Of a stretch of DNA of 64,000 nt, positions 45,408-57,788 are shown piece after piece. The DNA is taken from the NCBI GenBank assembly GCA_037126765.1, contig JBBCBC010000001.1, positions 34,456,804 to 34,520,803 of the forward strand, written 5' to 3'. Under the pieces are notes generated by a model, which did no database searches, was not told the origin of the DNA, and was given only the letters and a program-made list of their open reading frames with translations. Numbering within the stretch: the first letter of the stretch is position 1; every line of letters starts with the position of its first letter. This stretch comes from Stenogyne calaminthoides (lineage: Eukaryota; Streptophyta; Magnoliopsida; Lamiales; Lamiaceae). A program made the translations under genes and the position numbers.

Positions 45408-45663
45408 AGACTTTGTTCTTCTGTTTTTTGTTTTTGATTTTTCATTATAATCTGTAACTCTTATCTTACATCAATGAGAATTTTATCTTTATGCTCAAAG
45501 ATAATATCTCATTATCTTTTTACATGTCTTGATATGCCTTATGTTTTGAAATTGTTGGGAGAATTACCATGTTGGATTGTAATAGATAAACTGAAACCTG
45601 AGGATAGATTAGGTTTTCTTAAATGTAACAAGATGGTTTTGGCATCATCAAAAAGGGGAAAAT
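45408..45663 (+). other. 3' untranslated region and polypurine tract (copy 1)
   Basis: A T-rich untranslated region ends with CAAAAAGGGGAAAAT directly before TGTTGGG at 45664. This is the plus-strand priming site. Confidence 0.8.
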
Positions 45664-47558
45664 TGTTGGGAGATGAATTTAATAAAAAAGTTTTGATTAG
45701 ATCCCAAAAATCCTGAGTATGACATGTTCAGGATAATCTTGATAGAACTGAGTCAGGTTTCAGTATAGATTGTTCAGGAAGTTATCTGCACCATGTATAG
45801 TCAGCAGATATAGATCAAGTTAGATTCTGAAGACATCAAGACTCAAAGAAAATCAAGACATCAAAACTCAAAGAAGTAACTAAAGACATCAAGACTCAAG
45901 AAGTTGCCGAAAACATCAAGACTCAAGAAGTAATCAAGACTCAAGACTCAAGAAGAATCAAGACATCAAGACTCAAGAAGTTGTCAAGACATCAAGACTC
46001 AAAAAGTAATTGAAGACATCAAGACTCAAAAGTTGTCAAGACACTAAAGACTCAAGAAGTTGTCAAGACATCAAGATTCAAGATGTCATCAAGACTCAAA
46101 AGATATCAAGACCCAAAGAGTTATCAAGACTCAAGAAGATAATCAAAAACTCAAAGATAACCTCAATGTTCGTGAGGCAATCAATAATATCTATCCAAGA
46201 CTACAAAACCGAGAATAACGCAAATATTCGTAAAAGTAGATATTGCCCAAAACATTCATATGCAAACAAAAGGAACTAATTCTAAGTGTTGTTTAAGGTT
46301 ATCTCATTCAGAAAGATTGACCAAAAAGAGCCGTTTTTATTTGTCTACATTCACTAAAGACAAGAACCAATCAGACGAAGACAACAACAGATTTTCGACA
46401 ATCGAAAGCGACAGGACCCTGAATCATGTCAGTAGTACTAAGTTCCAGACTGCAAAAATTGGTGATTGGCTACATGACTGCATATTTCCTAAAACATGCA
46501 AGGGAGTGTTCAAACCCTAAATATAGTCGTTCATCAAACACCATAAGAGGAAACTCATGAAGCTATCTCTTCCAACGGATAGTTTTTCAAAGAGTTACCT
46601 TGGTGAAGTTGCCTATAAATACCAGTGACCCTTTACATTGAGAGGTTACGGGAAATTTCAAAGCAACTCAAGAGCTCATTCGTATTATTGCAAATTGAAG
46701 CACTCGAAAACCCTAGAATTTCCCATGTGTTTCACATTGGAGAGAGCTCACTATTCTAAGCCTAGAGTAATAGATATATCCAAAGCTTAGAAGACATATC
46801 ATAGCCTTTGCATTAGTTGTTATTGTAAAGGATATCTCATCCTAGTTGGAAACCAACCCAAAACCCAAACCCTTTGTTAAGGTAGTTTGTGTGTGTTTTG
46901 TTGGTGAGTTGGAGTTGTAAAGAGTTAGTAAGCTAAAGTGAGTTAGCTAGAAAACTCTAGAGAAGAAGTTAGTAAGCTACTTGTGGTAGTCTGAACACTT
47001 GTGTGTGTTTGAGTTAGTAAGCTGCAGTGAGTCAGCCAGAAAACTCAAGGTAGAAAAGTGAGTAAGCTACAGTGAGTTAGCCAGAAAGCTTTAGGAAGTG
47101 GTTAAGGAATTTCTCTGAAGATCAGAGAGAGTGGACGTAGGAGCTTGAGTCTCTGAACCACTATAATTGTTGTGTTGTTTTGCTTTCTGTACTGCATTAT
47201 TATCTGTTGCAAGTTTTTCACTGAAAGCATTGTTCACTAATATTCAGTTGGAACCAATCCACTGAACTTGCCTCAAATTGATCACAGCCTTAATCACTAT
47301 TTTATTGAAGGGAAGATTTTCAGCAAAGCTAAAACGAGTATAAACTTAGGGCCAACCATTCCGCACACTTGAGTAGCTAGAACAGATAGTTACCAAACTG
47401 AACTAACTCTACTGAGGGTTCAGTAAGATAATTATCTGATCCAAGCGCCTCAGGATCTCTGATAAACTCAGGCTCAGTTGGGCTAATCTGAAGCTTCTGA
47501 AAGTAACTCAGGATCATTGTCTCAGTAGACTTTGACTCAGGGCAATCCGTGCTTCTCA
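45664..47558 (+). mobile_element. LTR2, middle, chimeric family S LTR (1,895 bp)
   Basis: It starts TGTTGGGAGATG and ends at the same truncated GCTTCTCA as LTR1. In the first part it shares variants with LTR3 (CCCAAAAATCC, ATCAAGTTAG, ACTAATTCTAAG, GTTTTTATTTG). From 46527 on it shares variants with LTR1 (ATAGTCG, GAGTTACC, CCCATGTG, AGTAATAGA, AGTTGTTATTG). A crossover between about 46338 and 46527 explains this. The promoter is at 46571-46621. Confidence 0.92.
46571..46621 (+). promoter_or_regulatory. LTR2 promoter: TCCAACGG and TATA box
   Basis: TCCAACGG at 46571-46578 and TATAAATA at 46614-46621. The spacing is the same as in LTR1. Confidence 0.65.
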
Positions 47559-47634
47559 TAGTCTATTTTGCTGAAAGACTTTGGTGGTCTACTGAATATA
47601 TCTGTTTGCTGATATCTTACAAGGCTCAGTCATC
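47559..47634 (+). other. truncated leader, primer site deleted (copy 2)
   Basis: Same breakpoint and same 76-bp leader as copy 1. Without a primer site a full transcript starting here could not prime minus-strand synthesis in the usual way. Confidence 0.85.
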
Positions 47635-49960
47635 ATGCCTTCTAAGAAATTTCCTATGTTCTCTGTTGAGAGCTATGACCTATGGAGATTGAAAATGCAG
47701 GCTCATCTGTATTCAAAACATGAAAGAATGTGGAGAGTGGTTTCTGAAGGACCATTCAAATTTACTGTTGTGAATCCCAGAATCACTGATACTGAGAGGA
47801 ATGATCCCAGAGATGAATTTCCAAAGTCTGATGATCAACTTACTCCTGATGAGAGAAAGTTAGTCAATCTAGACTACATTGTTAAAGATACTTTGTATAG
47901 CACTATTAATGATGGTGTTATGGGGATGATAGTGAATCCGTTGACAAACTTGAGGTCAGATTCACTAGCATCATGAATGATCTGAGTGCTCTTGGGAAAT
48001 GATACCCACAGAGAGAAGTGGCACTGAAAATTCTTAGAGGATTATCTAAGAAATGGGATATACATGTTGTGGTTATTGAAATCACCAAAAATATGGATTC
48101 CATTTTATATCAACAAGTTTTCTCTGAACTGAAAGCTTATGAGTTTGTGATTGACAAGAAAACTAAGAAATCAGAAAGAAAAGATGATTCTTCATCTAGC
48201 AAGAATGTGGCTTTCAAAGCCAAAGAGAAATCCTGTAAGTCTAGAGAGTCTGAGAACTCACTTGCCAAAAATCAGGATGAGTAGGAGGATAAGCTAGTAC
48301 TGATGGCAAGGAGGTTTGAAAGACTCAATAGCAGATATGAGAAATATAAGAAATATTACAGGAATCACAGGTACAAGAGAGACTCTGAAGCTGAGGACAG
48401 ATACACTGAGAAAAGAAAGGACCAGAAAGCTGAAGGATCCTCATCCAAGAAGAAGAACTCCAAAACCAAGGAGGAAAGTGATTAGGATGATGATACCAAC
48501 AGATGCTACAATTGTCAGAAGAAAGGTCACTTTCAATATGACTGTCCTGAGCTGAGTACTAAAGAAAGAAAGGAAAGACAAGCCAAGAGAGACAGGAAGA
48601 TCTCCAGCAAGAAAGCTATGATTGCAAAAGAGGAAGAACATTCTGAAGAAGGTTCCAGTTCCTCAGATGAAATTTTCTCAGACAGTGACAGTGATGATGT
48701 ATGTCTTATGGCTGTGGAGGAGGTAAATTCTTCTATCTCTGTTGTTGCTCCTACACAAGCACATGAGTTCTCAAGTTCAATCAGAAAAAAGAAACTTTGA
48801 CTTTGATGATTCGCTTGATCGTTATAAGAACTACTCATCAAACTCAAGAGCGTAACAAGGAACCGATCACGAGAATCAAGTGGAAAGACTCTAAAAATGC
48901 TGAGATCACTTCTCAATTGATGGGAACTACTGATGAACTGGATGTTCTGAAAGTACAACTCTCAGAAAAAGAGAAGGTGATAGAGATCCTGAATGGAAAA
49001 TTAGAGAAATACACTAAAGAGATTCAAATTTTATCGTAATCGAAGTTCAATGACCTCTTTGAGAAGCATGAAACTCTAAAGAAATGTGAGGATAGTGCGC
49101 AGAGAAAGTTAGCTCTATTGAATTCTGCATCTAAAGTGATAGATGAAATTCAGAGTTATCAAAGACCTGCAACTATAAAAGCTGGATTGGGATACATTCC
49201 ATGGGGAACCTTACAAGGTCTTCTGAATGCTGCTTCTAGTAGCACTAAGATCGTTTTTTTGTTAAACCAAAGGACATCTAATCTTCTTCATCAAGAACCG
49301 CCTGTAGTTTTAAACAAGGGTAAAGGACCTATGGTTTTAGAAAAATCAAGGTTCAGGGGAAGAAAGCCTGCACCTCGTGAAAAGGCTAGAAAACCCCAAC
49401 ACTCAAGAGAAAAAATTTTTAGGCTAGTACTTCAAAGCCTCAAAGCTAAGAATACCAACCTAAAGAGATCTCAAGATCGAATCAGCTAGAGGAATTTTCA
49501 AGAAGAGAAACACTCAAAGAGATATTCTCAATCGAAAAATACCAAGTCCCGAGATTACCGAAAAGACCCCAATTTTAGTACAGCAACCTAAACCCCAATT
49601 GCCTAAGGGTAAAGGTTTCTAACCCAAGTCACAGAGACAGAGACCAACCAAGACACAAAATCTAAGGCACTTGAACAAAAGGCCTAAACCCAAGAAGAAC
49701 TCTAAGGCTCATGTTCATGCTAAGGTTGTCACTCATGCACAGGATACTGCCAAGGCACCTAGGGTGGTGAATGTGTATGTATATCTTTATGGGAGACAAA
49801 TCAGCCACTCTAAAGTAATTAGAGTTGTTAGGCAGATTTAGGTTCCAAAAGGTACAAATAACTCGTAGGACCCTACACCAAATGGGTACCTAAGAACCGA
49901 CTGCTTTTTGAAGGAAGGAAAAGGGCACCGAAATAATGAAAACAAAATAAAGACTGATGA
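47635..49960 (+). pseudogene. gag of tandem copy 2
   Basis: Over the first 700 bp it is almost identical to copy 1 and carries the same gag deletion after GVMGMI and the same TGA. The zinc knuckle CYNCQKKGHFQYDC is at 48504-48545. The following acidic segment (HSEEGSSSSDEIFSDSDSDD, about 48640-48700) is clean here and corrupted in copy 1. The linker includes LKVQLSEKEKVIEILNGKLE (about 48945-49005), a likely coiled coil, and AGLGYIPWGTLQGLLNAASS. Corruption increases after about 49240. Confidence 0.87.
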
Positions 49961-52900
49961 GTGGAAATGAATTGGCTCTCGCCAGATGGGTATCTCGACA
50001 AAGGATGTTCAAGACATATGACAGGATATAAGCAACTAATCACTGACTATGTTGAGCAAAAAGGCCCTCAAATCACATTTGGAGACAATTCCAAAGGACA
50101 AACTGAAGGATATGGAACTCTTGAAGTTGAATCTGTTCATATCCATGGTGTTTCATATGTGTCCGTCTAAAGCATAACTTGCTTTCTATCACCAATTCTG
50201 TGACAAAGGATTCATGTTGAGTTCTCAAAGAACTTATGTTATGTAAAAGACAATACTTCACGTAAAAATTTTCTTGACCGGGTACTAGAAAAGGAAATGT
50301 GTATCTTGGTCGATTGAGTTCAACTCCTAAAGATACATGTTTGGTTGCAAAAAGTTTCACCGATACCGGTTGGTTGTGGCACAAAAGAATGAATCACTTA
50401 AACTTTAAAACCCCGAACAAACTTGCAAGATTAGCACTTGTAAGGGGTTACCCAATGAAGTGTTCAAGAAAGATCATGTATGTGATGCTTGTCGAAAAGG
50501 AAAACAAATCGAGCATCTTTCAAAAAGCAAAGTAGATGTTTCTATCGATAGAATACTACAACCGCTACATATGGATCTCTTTGGTCCAAAGAACACTGTG
50601 AGCACTAATGGCGTAAAATACACACTTGTGGTAGTTGATGACTACTCTAGATACACATGGGTCATATTCTTACTTCGGAAGAAAGAGACTCGCATAAAAA
50701 CGCCTCTGAACTATCGAAAAGGCTCAAGATCGAAAAAGAATCTCGAGTGGTCAAAATCGACGATAAAGGAACCGAGTTTATCAATCATATCATATCCGAT
50801 TATTGTGCAAAGAAATGGAATAGCTCATGAAACATCACCGCAAGGACCCCACAAATGTAATGGTGTTCTTTGAAAGAAGAAATAGGACTCGAAAAGAAGT
50901 TCGCAAGGACAATGATTGTCAAGTTTATATTCCTAAGAGATTTTGGGTTTGGGCTATCAACACCAGATGCTACTCTCGTATCAGATCCATGCTTGACCAA
51001 AAACCAAGGAAAAACTCCATATGAGTTTGGGAATGAAAGGAAGCCTCTTGTTTTTTTTTTTTTTTGTGTTTGGTTGCAAGTGTTTCATACACAATAATGG
51101 TAAAGATCGATTGAAAAAACTTTTGATAGCAAAGCCGATGAAGGGATATTCTTAGGATATTCTCAAGTCAATAAAGCCTTCAGAGTTTACAATTGTAGGA
51201 CTCTTATTGTGGAAGAAACACCTCATGTTGTTTTTGATGAATCTACTTGTGTTCGGAAGAAACGGAAACATGACTCATGAGAACCGATCAAGAGAATCAC
51301 CGCACTTTAGCCTCGAAAAAGAATGATAAAACATCCTCCGAACTCGAAAAAGAAGAAGTCACCACTTTCTAATGGAGTGAATCGATTGCACAAAAGAAGT
51401 TCGAGATGGAAAAACTCGGGATGGTGAGACTCGGGATGTAAATTCTCCACTTTGAAGGAAAGCCAACACAATCCGAAGTCGACCAATCTAAACATACACC
51501 ATTCGCACTTCGGTATGTAATGCCGATGAAGATGTGGTCACAAAAATGAGGCAAACTCAAATCTATCAACCAATGGGGAACAAATGTCTCTACGACAATG
51601 TTCAATGGAATTTCCCCGAGGAAGATGATTCTCTTTCTCCTTTTCTTTTGTTCCTCAATTTAATGAACTACCCGAACCTAACATTTTGATGTTGAGGATA
51701 CTACTTGGGGGGAACATCCAGAGAAAATGGTTGATAGTCATCCTACAAGTCGATTGTGGGTGATCTATCGATGGTGTCAAAATAAGAAGGTTCCATGGAG
51801 AAAGTGCTTTTGTTCTCACTGCTTCCTATCCTAAAAAGAACCTCATCGAGATTGAAGAAGCTCTACAAGATTCATTTTGGATTATTCTATGCAAGAAGAG
51901 TCAACTCAGTTCTCAAGGAATGAAGTTTGGGAGCTAGTGGATAGACCTAAGAGGCACAATGTGATTGGAACTAAGTGGGTGTTCAAGAATAAGAGAGATG
52001 AAAACAACAACATTGTGAGAAACAAGGCAAGGCTAGTTGCACAAGGTTATTCCCAAGAAGAAGGCTTGGATTATGATGAAACCTTTTGCACTGTTGCAAA
52101 GACTAGAAGCCATCGATTGTTTCTTGCATATGTTGCCCACATGAAATTCACCATCTACCAGATGGATGTGAAAAGTGCATTTCTGAATGGTGTGCTTAAG
52201 GAATAGGTTTATGCGGAACAACCTCTTGGTTTCGCATGAATGACCAAGTTTACGTGCTCATGAAAGCCTTTGTATGGTCTTAAGCAAGCACCCCCGAGCA
52301 TGGTATGATACCCTTTCTCGGTTTCTTCTCGACCATGGTTTTATCAAAGGAACCGCTGATAGGACTCTCGCTCAGATAGAAGATGGGATATACATCTTAC
52401 TTGTTCAGATTTATGTAGATGACATCATATTTGGATCTCCAAATCATCAACTGTGTGAAAAGTTTTCTACCCTGATGAAAGGAAAGTTTGAGATGTCAAT
52501 GATGGGGGAGATGAATTTCTTTCTTGGACTTCAGGTGAAACAAACTAAGGAAGGAATTTTCATCAATCAAGCAAAATACACCAGAGATCTGATTGCAAAG
52601 TATGGTGTACAAAATTGCAATGCAGTTAGAATTCCTATGAATACTAACTACAAGATGGATCCTCGATCCGAAAGGCAAATCAAGAAATCACACCGATTAT
52701 AGAGGGATCATTGGATCACTGCTATATCTCACAGCAAGTAGGCCTGATATAACATTTGTTGTTGGGATATGTGCAAGATACCAAGCTAATCCTAAGGCTA
52801 GTCACAATGAGGTTGCAAAAAAGATTCTAAAATATCTTAAAGGCACTGTGAATAGAGGATTATGGTATCCAGCTGATGATAACCTTGAATTAACTGGTTA

Positions 52901-53334
52901 TTCAGATGCTGATTATGGAGGATGTAGAATTGACAGGAAGTCTACTACGGGGAACTTGTCAATTTCTTGAAGTAAACCGATATCATGGTTTTCAAAGAAA
53001 CAAACCTCAAGAGTAACCAAGATTACCGAAAGTGAATACATGGTCAGGGAAGTCAAGCAGCACATATTATTTGCTCGCATAACAATTGAGGGATTATAAG
53101 ATTATAGCCAATGAAGTACCTATATTTTGTGATAATAATAGTGCAATTGCTATTTCACAAAATCTAGTATTGCACACCAGATGTAAGCATGTTGATATCA
53201 GACATCACTTCATCAGAGATCATGTTGAGAAGAAAGACATCAGAATGGAGAAAATTCATACCGATAAACAGAGAGCCGATATCTTGACTAAACCTTTTGG
53301 TCAATCAAGATTTCGTGAACTATCATTGAATTAG
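49961..53334 (+). pseudogene. pol of tandem copy 2: protease, integrase, RT, RNase H
   Basis: Protease: YLDKGCSRHMTG at 49991-50026, Ser replaced by Lys as in copy 1. GAG_pre-integrase: WLWHKRMNHLNFKTPNKLAR at 50362-50425 and CDACRKGKQ near 50485. Integrase: HMDLFGP and LVVVDDYSRYTWVIFLL (50568-50675), then breaks. Reverse transcriptase: NEVWELVDRP (about 51920), DVKSAFLNGVLKE ending at TAG 52204-52206 where relatives have Gln, and YVDD at 52412-52423 with NFFLGLQVKQTKEGIFINQ. RNase H: ELTGYSDADYGG near 52888-52922, CDNNSAIAIS and TKPFGQSRFREL, stop 53332-53334. From 52380 to 52700 the frame is open. Confidence 0.9.
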
Positions 53335-53977
53335 GTATGTTGGATCCAGGTGAATAAAGCAAATCTGAAAAATTGAAGGTTTTCAGATGCATGAAGTTTT
53401 CTCAGGTTTTTACTGAAAAAAAAACTCAGGATAAAATTGAGAGTACTGAACACTGAGTCTTGGGAAACTCAGTTATCCTGAAGATCAGTACTCACTATTA
53501 TACTGACTTTTTATCAAGGTCAAAACTCAGTAAGACTGATGGAGAAAATTAGTCCAAGAAGTATTGACTCATGCAACACATTTATTGTCTAACCAATCTC
53601 AAGAATCATTAGCAATAAATGACAAAACACCAAGAAATATTTGGGCGGGACCTTTGAAATCCACGAGGAAAGTCAATGGTCTGCTGGAACAGTAATTAAA
53701 TGCACTGTTCATTAATCACCAATAGGGATAAATTGGCAGCTTAGTATTTGTTAAATCTTCCTTTCATATACCCGATTTAGTCGGTTTTTAATCTCAACCG
53801 TCGATTTCTTCATCTACGCAATTTTCCATAAATCAAAATCCTATATCCATTGAAAAATTTCTTTCAAAGCCCTATTCCAAAAAAACCTTCATCTTCACAA
53901 ACACTCTGCTTCGAAACTCTCGATTGCCCAGAAATTTTCACCTATCTCAAAAACCCTTCACCAGAAATTCTCCAAAA
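53335..53977 (+). other. pol-ORF3 spacer (copy 2)
   Basis: Same content as 41216-41858, with nearly the same length. TATA-like CATATAC lies near 53766. No coding. Confidence 0.5.
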
Positions 53978-56900
53978 ATGACATTTTCTGTATACGACAA
54001 ACTCACCATTTCCAATAAACCTTGGTACGAATATGTTGTTTCTCTAGAAAGCTCTTCCAATGCAACTCACGAGGAGGAGGCGCCAGCATATGATTTGTTT
54101 GGCAAAGCTTACATGCCTGGTCTCGAATCAACTAGAGGCCGAATATGCGAAAGAGGTAATTGAGTTCATCTCTAATATGCAGTTAGATGATGAGAAGTGC
54201 ATAGAATCTCAGATTACAGTCTCGCATTTGGAGCATGGTTCAAAATATGTGGATTTTTTTAGGGAATTATATATTATTCCTAAAAATCTAAATGTCATAT
54301 ATGAGTTAAGTGATAGAGGCAAAGACCCTATGGTATACATGATGGGTAGGGAACAAGAATATTTGGATAAAATTACTGAGCATCTAGTAAAATTTGAAGC
54401 TACTCTGAATAAGAGGCATTTGAAGCCTAAATATCGAGTATTGTTGGATATTGTAAGCAAATGCATCATGAGTAGATCTGGTAGCTTCGAATAGATAAGC
54501 ACGCCTAAGTTAAGGCTAATGACGGCGATTGAAGATTCACCTTCCACGGCATTCAACTGGCTGCACTATTTGATCAAGGTGGTGAGTGATCAAGCCAAAC
54601 AAATTCAGAAGGTGAATGGCTCTGTAGTTGTCAAAGGAAAGATTCTACATGCAACCAAGATTGCATTTATCTTAGAAATGTGCAGAGAAGAGGAAGACAT
54701 CTTTGCCAATTCCACTTCCTTTCCAAAGTCAAAAATCATGTTCAAACCACCAACAAAGAAGACTTTGAGAGGAAATAAAGAGAAAAACTCTGAGTCTCAG
54801 GAGGAGACTGCTGAAGAAGCCAGACAAGCCAGGGGGAAAGCCCTAATGCAAGTTAAAAGAGAGAAAGGAGAGAAACTGAAGAAGAAAACACTGGCTCCTC
54901 AGAAACGCAGAAGGCTTCAATCTATTACTGAGGAGGAGGTCAGTGAAACTGAAGAAACTCAACCTGAAGGCCAGCAAAGGTTAAAATATCCACTTCAGGT
55001 TCTTGCTCAAGTTGTGACAAATGTGCAAGAGCAAGAAATTGAGGAACAGGTTTTTTCTGAGGTACTCGAAACCTCTCTGAGCTCAGATAAAATTTCTCAG
55101 GAAATCTTCAAGGGACCTCAGATTCCTACTGAAGAGAGACCTGTTCAGACTTCAGATCAGTCTGAACCTCAGGAATTGCTGAACTTGGATGCGCTTCTAA
55201 ATGAACCATTTCTTGATCCATCAGCACCAGAACTCATACAATCCGATCCTACTGTCCCTGAGAGCCCAAAGTTGAAGAAGGGAGAGGCAGAAGAAACTGA
55301 ATGGCGAAGCAAGGGGGAACGGTTCATCCTGGACAGATACCCTGAGCTTAATGCATATCCTGACCTTCAGGATCTCTTCTTCAGACTCAGAACCACGGTC
55401 TACATCCTGAATCAGACTCTTCCGGAGATGCTGAATATAGCCTCCTTCAGAGGAGAAGATTGGTGGAATGCTGAGACTGTTGTTTTGACAGAGTTCTCTG
55501 GGTTCAGGAAGACCAAGCTCAGAATGAAAATTGCTGACTTTGATGAGCTAGTAAAGTGAAAGGTGGCTGAGAAAAGGAAAGCTGATGTTGATGCCTCCAG
55601 TTCTATGAATCCAGAAGGAGATGAGGATCAAGATAAAGAGGGTGACAAACAAGATAATGCTGAAAAACAATCTGAGGGGGAGAAGGAACCTCAGACCGAT
55701 GCTGAGAAAGAGAAGGAAACTGAGAGTCAGATGGGGACAGATACTGATGCTGAACCAACTGATATCAGACAACCTCAGACTGAAGTTAGCACTCTTCAGG
55801 TACCTTTTGGCACTGTTATACATTATGCCGAAGTTACTTAAGTACCTAGCTTTAAATCTGATGTTTATGATATGCAGACTGAGGCTGAGTTGGAGCACCC
55901 AGCTCAGTTGGAAAATGTTGCACAAACTCCAGTGGTTGATTTCAAACCAATCCTGGATGAATTAAAGAAGATAGAGCCAAGGATGGAAGAGATACTGACA
56001 GGTCAATCTCAAAAGATTGAGAATCTAAGCTCTTCATCAAGCATGCTGCAAACCATTATCACAGACAAGATGACTCAGATGGAGTTAGCTCCGACTGCTC
56101 AAAATCAGAAAATGGAGAACCTGAGTTCATCATCTGATACGCTTCAAACAACTCTATCAAGTAAATTGGCTACACTAGATGGAAAGATTGATGGAGTACA
56201 TGCAAAGCTTAATGCCAACATGAAGCAGATGTATCAAGAAAGAACTGCCTATCTTGAAGCCAAGCTGGTTGAGAAGAATGATCTGGTGATCAAAACAGCT
56301 GTTGAGGAAATGGGCTCTATGCTCATGACCAAGATGACAGAGATGATGCAAGATGTCTTCTCAAATCAGTTTGCACCTCTTTCAGATGAGTTCTCAATGG
56401 CTAAGAATTACATGAGAAGGCTAGAGGATTAACATGATCAGTTGGTAGGGGATGTGCGAAGTATAAGCAAAGAGCAATACCATATGGATACTGCACTGAC
56501 TCAACTACTCCCAAGGTATGGTGCCAAAAAGGGGGAAAGGCCTGGTGGCAAATTAAGTGAGTTGTTGGCACAAACCTTGGAGAGAAAGGCTCAGAAAGAA
56601 GCTGAAAGAAAGAAAATTGTTGATGCCTTAAGAGAAATTGAAGCCACTGAGAAACTAAAATTCAAAGAAGCTGAGAAACCTACCTTCACTCAGACATCTG
56701 AGCAAACCGTTCAGGAAGTAATTTCTGAGAAACTAAATGATAAAAGGATGATTGAGACAAGAAAAGCCAGTGAAAATCTTGTCAGAACTGATAAGAGAAA
56801 GGCTGTTGCATTTGTGGAGCAAGAAAAGAAGAAAAGAGCTAAAGCTTCTAAGCCTACTCAGAGGAAATTTATAATGGATTTTGAAGAATCTGAGGAAGAA

Positions 56901-57533
56901 GTCAAAAAAAGAAGAAACCAAATTCGAAAAGAAGTCTTCAATACCAAGAAAACTCTAAAAACCCTTCAAATCGAAAAAAAAAAAGAAGACCGCCGCTTCA
57001 GGTCGTGTTCCTTTGATCAGAAAAAAAAAAAGAATAAGGGCGTAAAAGAAGAAGTGGTTTTAAAAAGTTTTTTGAGCAAAAAAGAGGGGGTACGAAAAAA
57101 CTCGAAAATGGCCGCACATCGACAAGTGGATGCCTATTCAGGTTCAATGATGCATGGGAGGAGATCAAGAGAACATTCTCGTTCTATTATGAGATTCTCG
57201 AGAGAATGGAGGGGAGCAAATTTCGGATATGAATGAAGCCTTCATTGAATACTTCTATCGACATTCTATCTTAAGTACCGCAAAGTTGGCTCAACTTGGC
57301 GGATGAAGGAAATACTCAGATAGTAGCCCCTGGTCCATACACTTACCCAGCTCCTAGGTTTGAGAATGGATATGTGAATGAGGCAGCCATTTCTCGAAAA
57401 TAGCCCAATATGCCATCCAAATTAGGCCTAACAGAAACAACCCCAAATCATCAAGGCAAAGAGATGAACCAAGAAGAGATACTATGGGATGTTCAACCTG
57501 AAAGTGCCAAAGGATGAAGTGGAAGAAGACTGA
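53978..57533 (+). pseudogene. ORF3 of tandem copy 2, best overall copy
   Basis: Start at 53978, one frameshift near 54080, then a single frame to about 57236 interrupted only by TAG 54492, TGA 55557, TAA 55839 and TAA 56430. Segments in order: helical N-terminal domain with EVIEFISNMQLDDEK; Lys/Glu-rich stretch (54780-55030); an aromatic domain with LDRYPELNAYPDLQDLFFRL and RGEDWWNAE (55325-55480); an acidic low-complexity block (55563-55800); a long coiled coil with QSQKIENLSSSSSMLQTI and KLATLDGKIDGVHAKLNANM (56000-56400); and a second charged helical region. The C-terminus is corrupted here but clean in copy 1. About 1,180 codons in total. No known domain recognised. Confidence 0.78.
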
Positions 57534-57788
57534 AGACTTTGTTCTTCTGTTTTTTGTTTTTGATTTTTCATTATAATCTGTAACTCTTATCTTACATCAA
57601 TGAGAATTTTATCTTTATGCTCAAAGATAATATCTCATTATCTTTTACATGTCTTGATATGCCTTATGTTTTGAAATTGTTGGGAGAATTACCATGTTGG
57701 ATTGTAATAGATAAACCGAAACCTGAGGATAGATTAGGTTTTCTTAAATGTAACAAGATGGTTTTGGCATCATCAAAAAGGGGAAAAT
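57534..57788 (+). other. 3' untranslated region and polypurine tract (copy 2)
   Basis: Matches 45408-45663. The tract CAAAAAGGGGAAAAT abuts LTR3. Confidence 0.8.

Noticed and set aside
53978..57533. Calling ORF3 a viral envelope gene
   Set aside because: I see no signal peptide, transmembrane stretch or cleavage motif. Position after pol alone is not enough.
35464..57788. Tandem as a pure false duplication by the assembler
   Set aside because: LTR3 differs from LTR1 and LTR2 at clean substitutions, internal domains differ by some plain substitutions (for example 44640 against 56762), and LTR2 is a recombinant with a defined breakpoint. It is not excluded for certain without reads.
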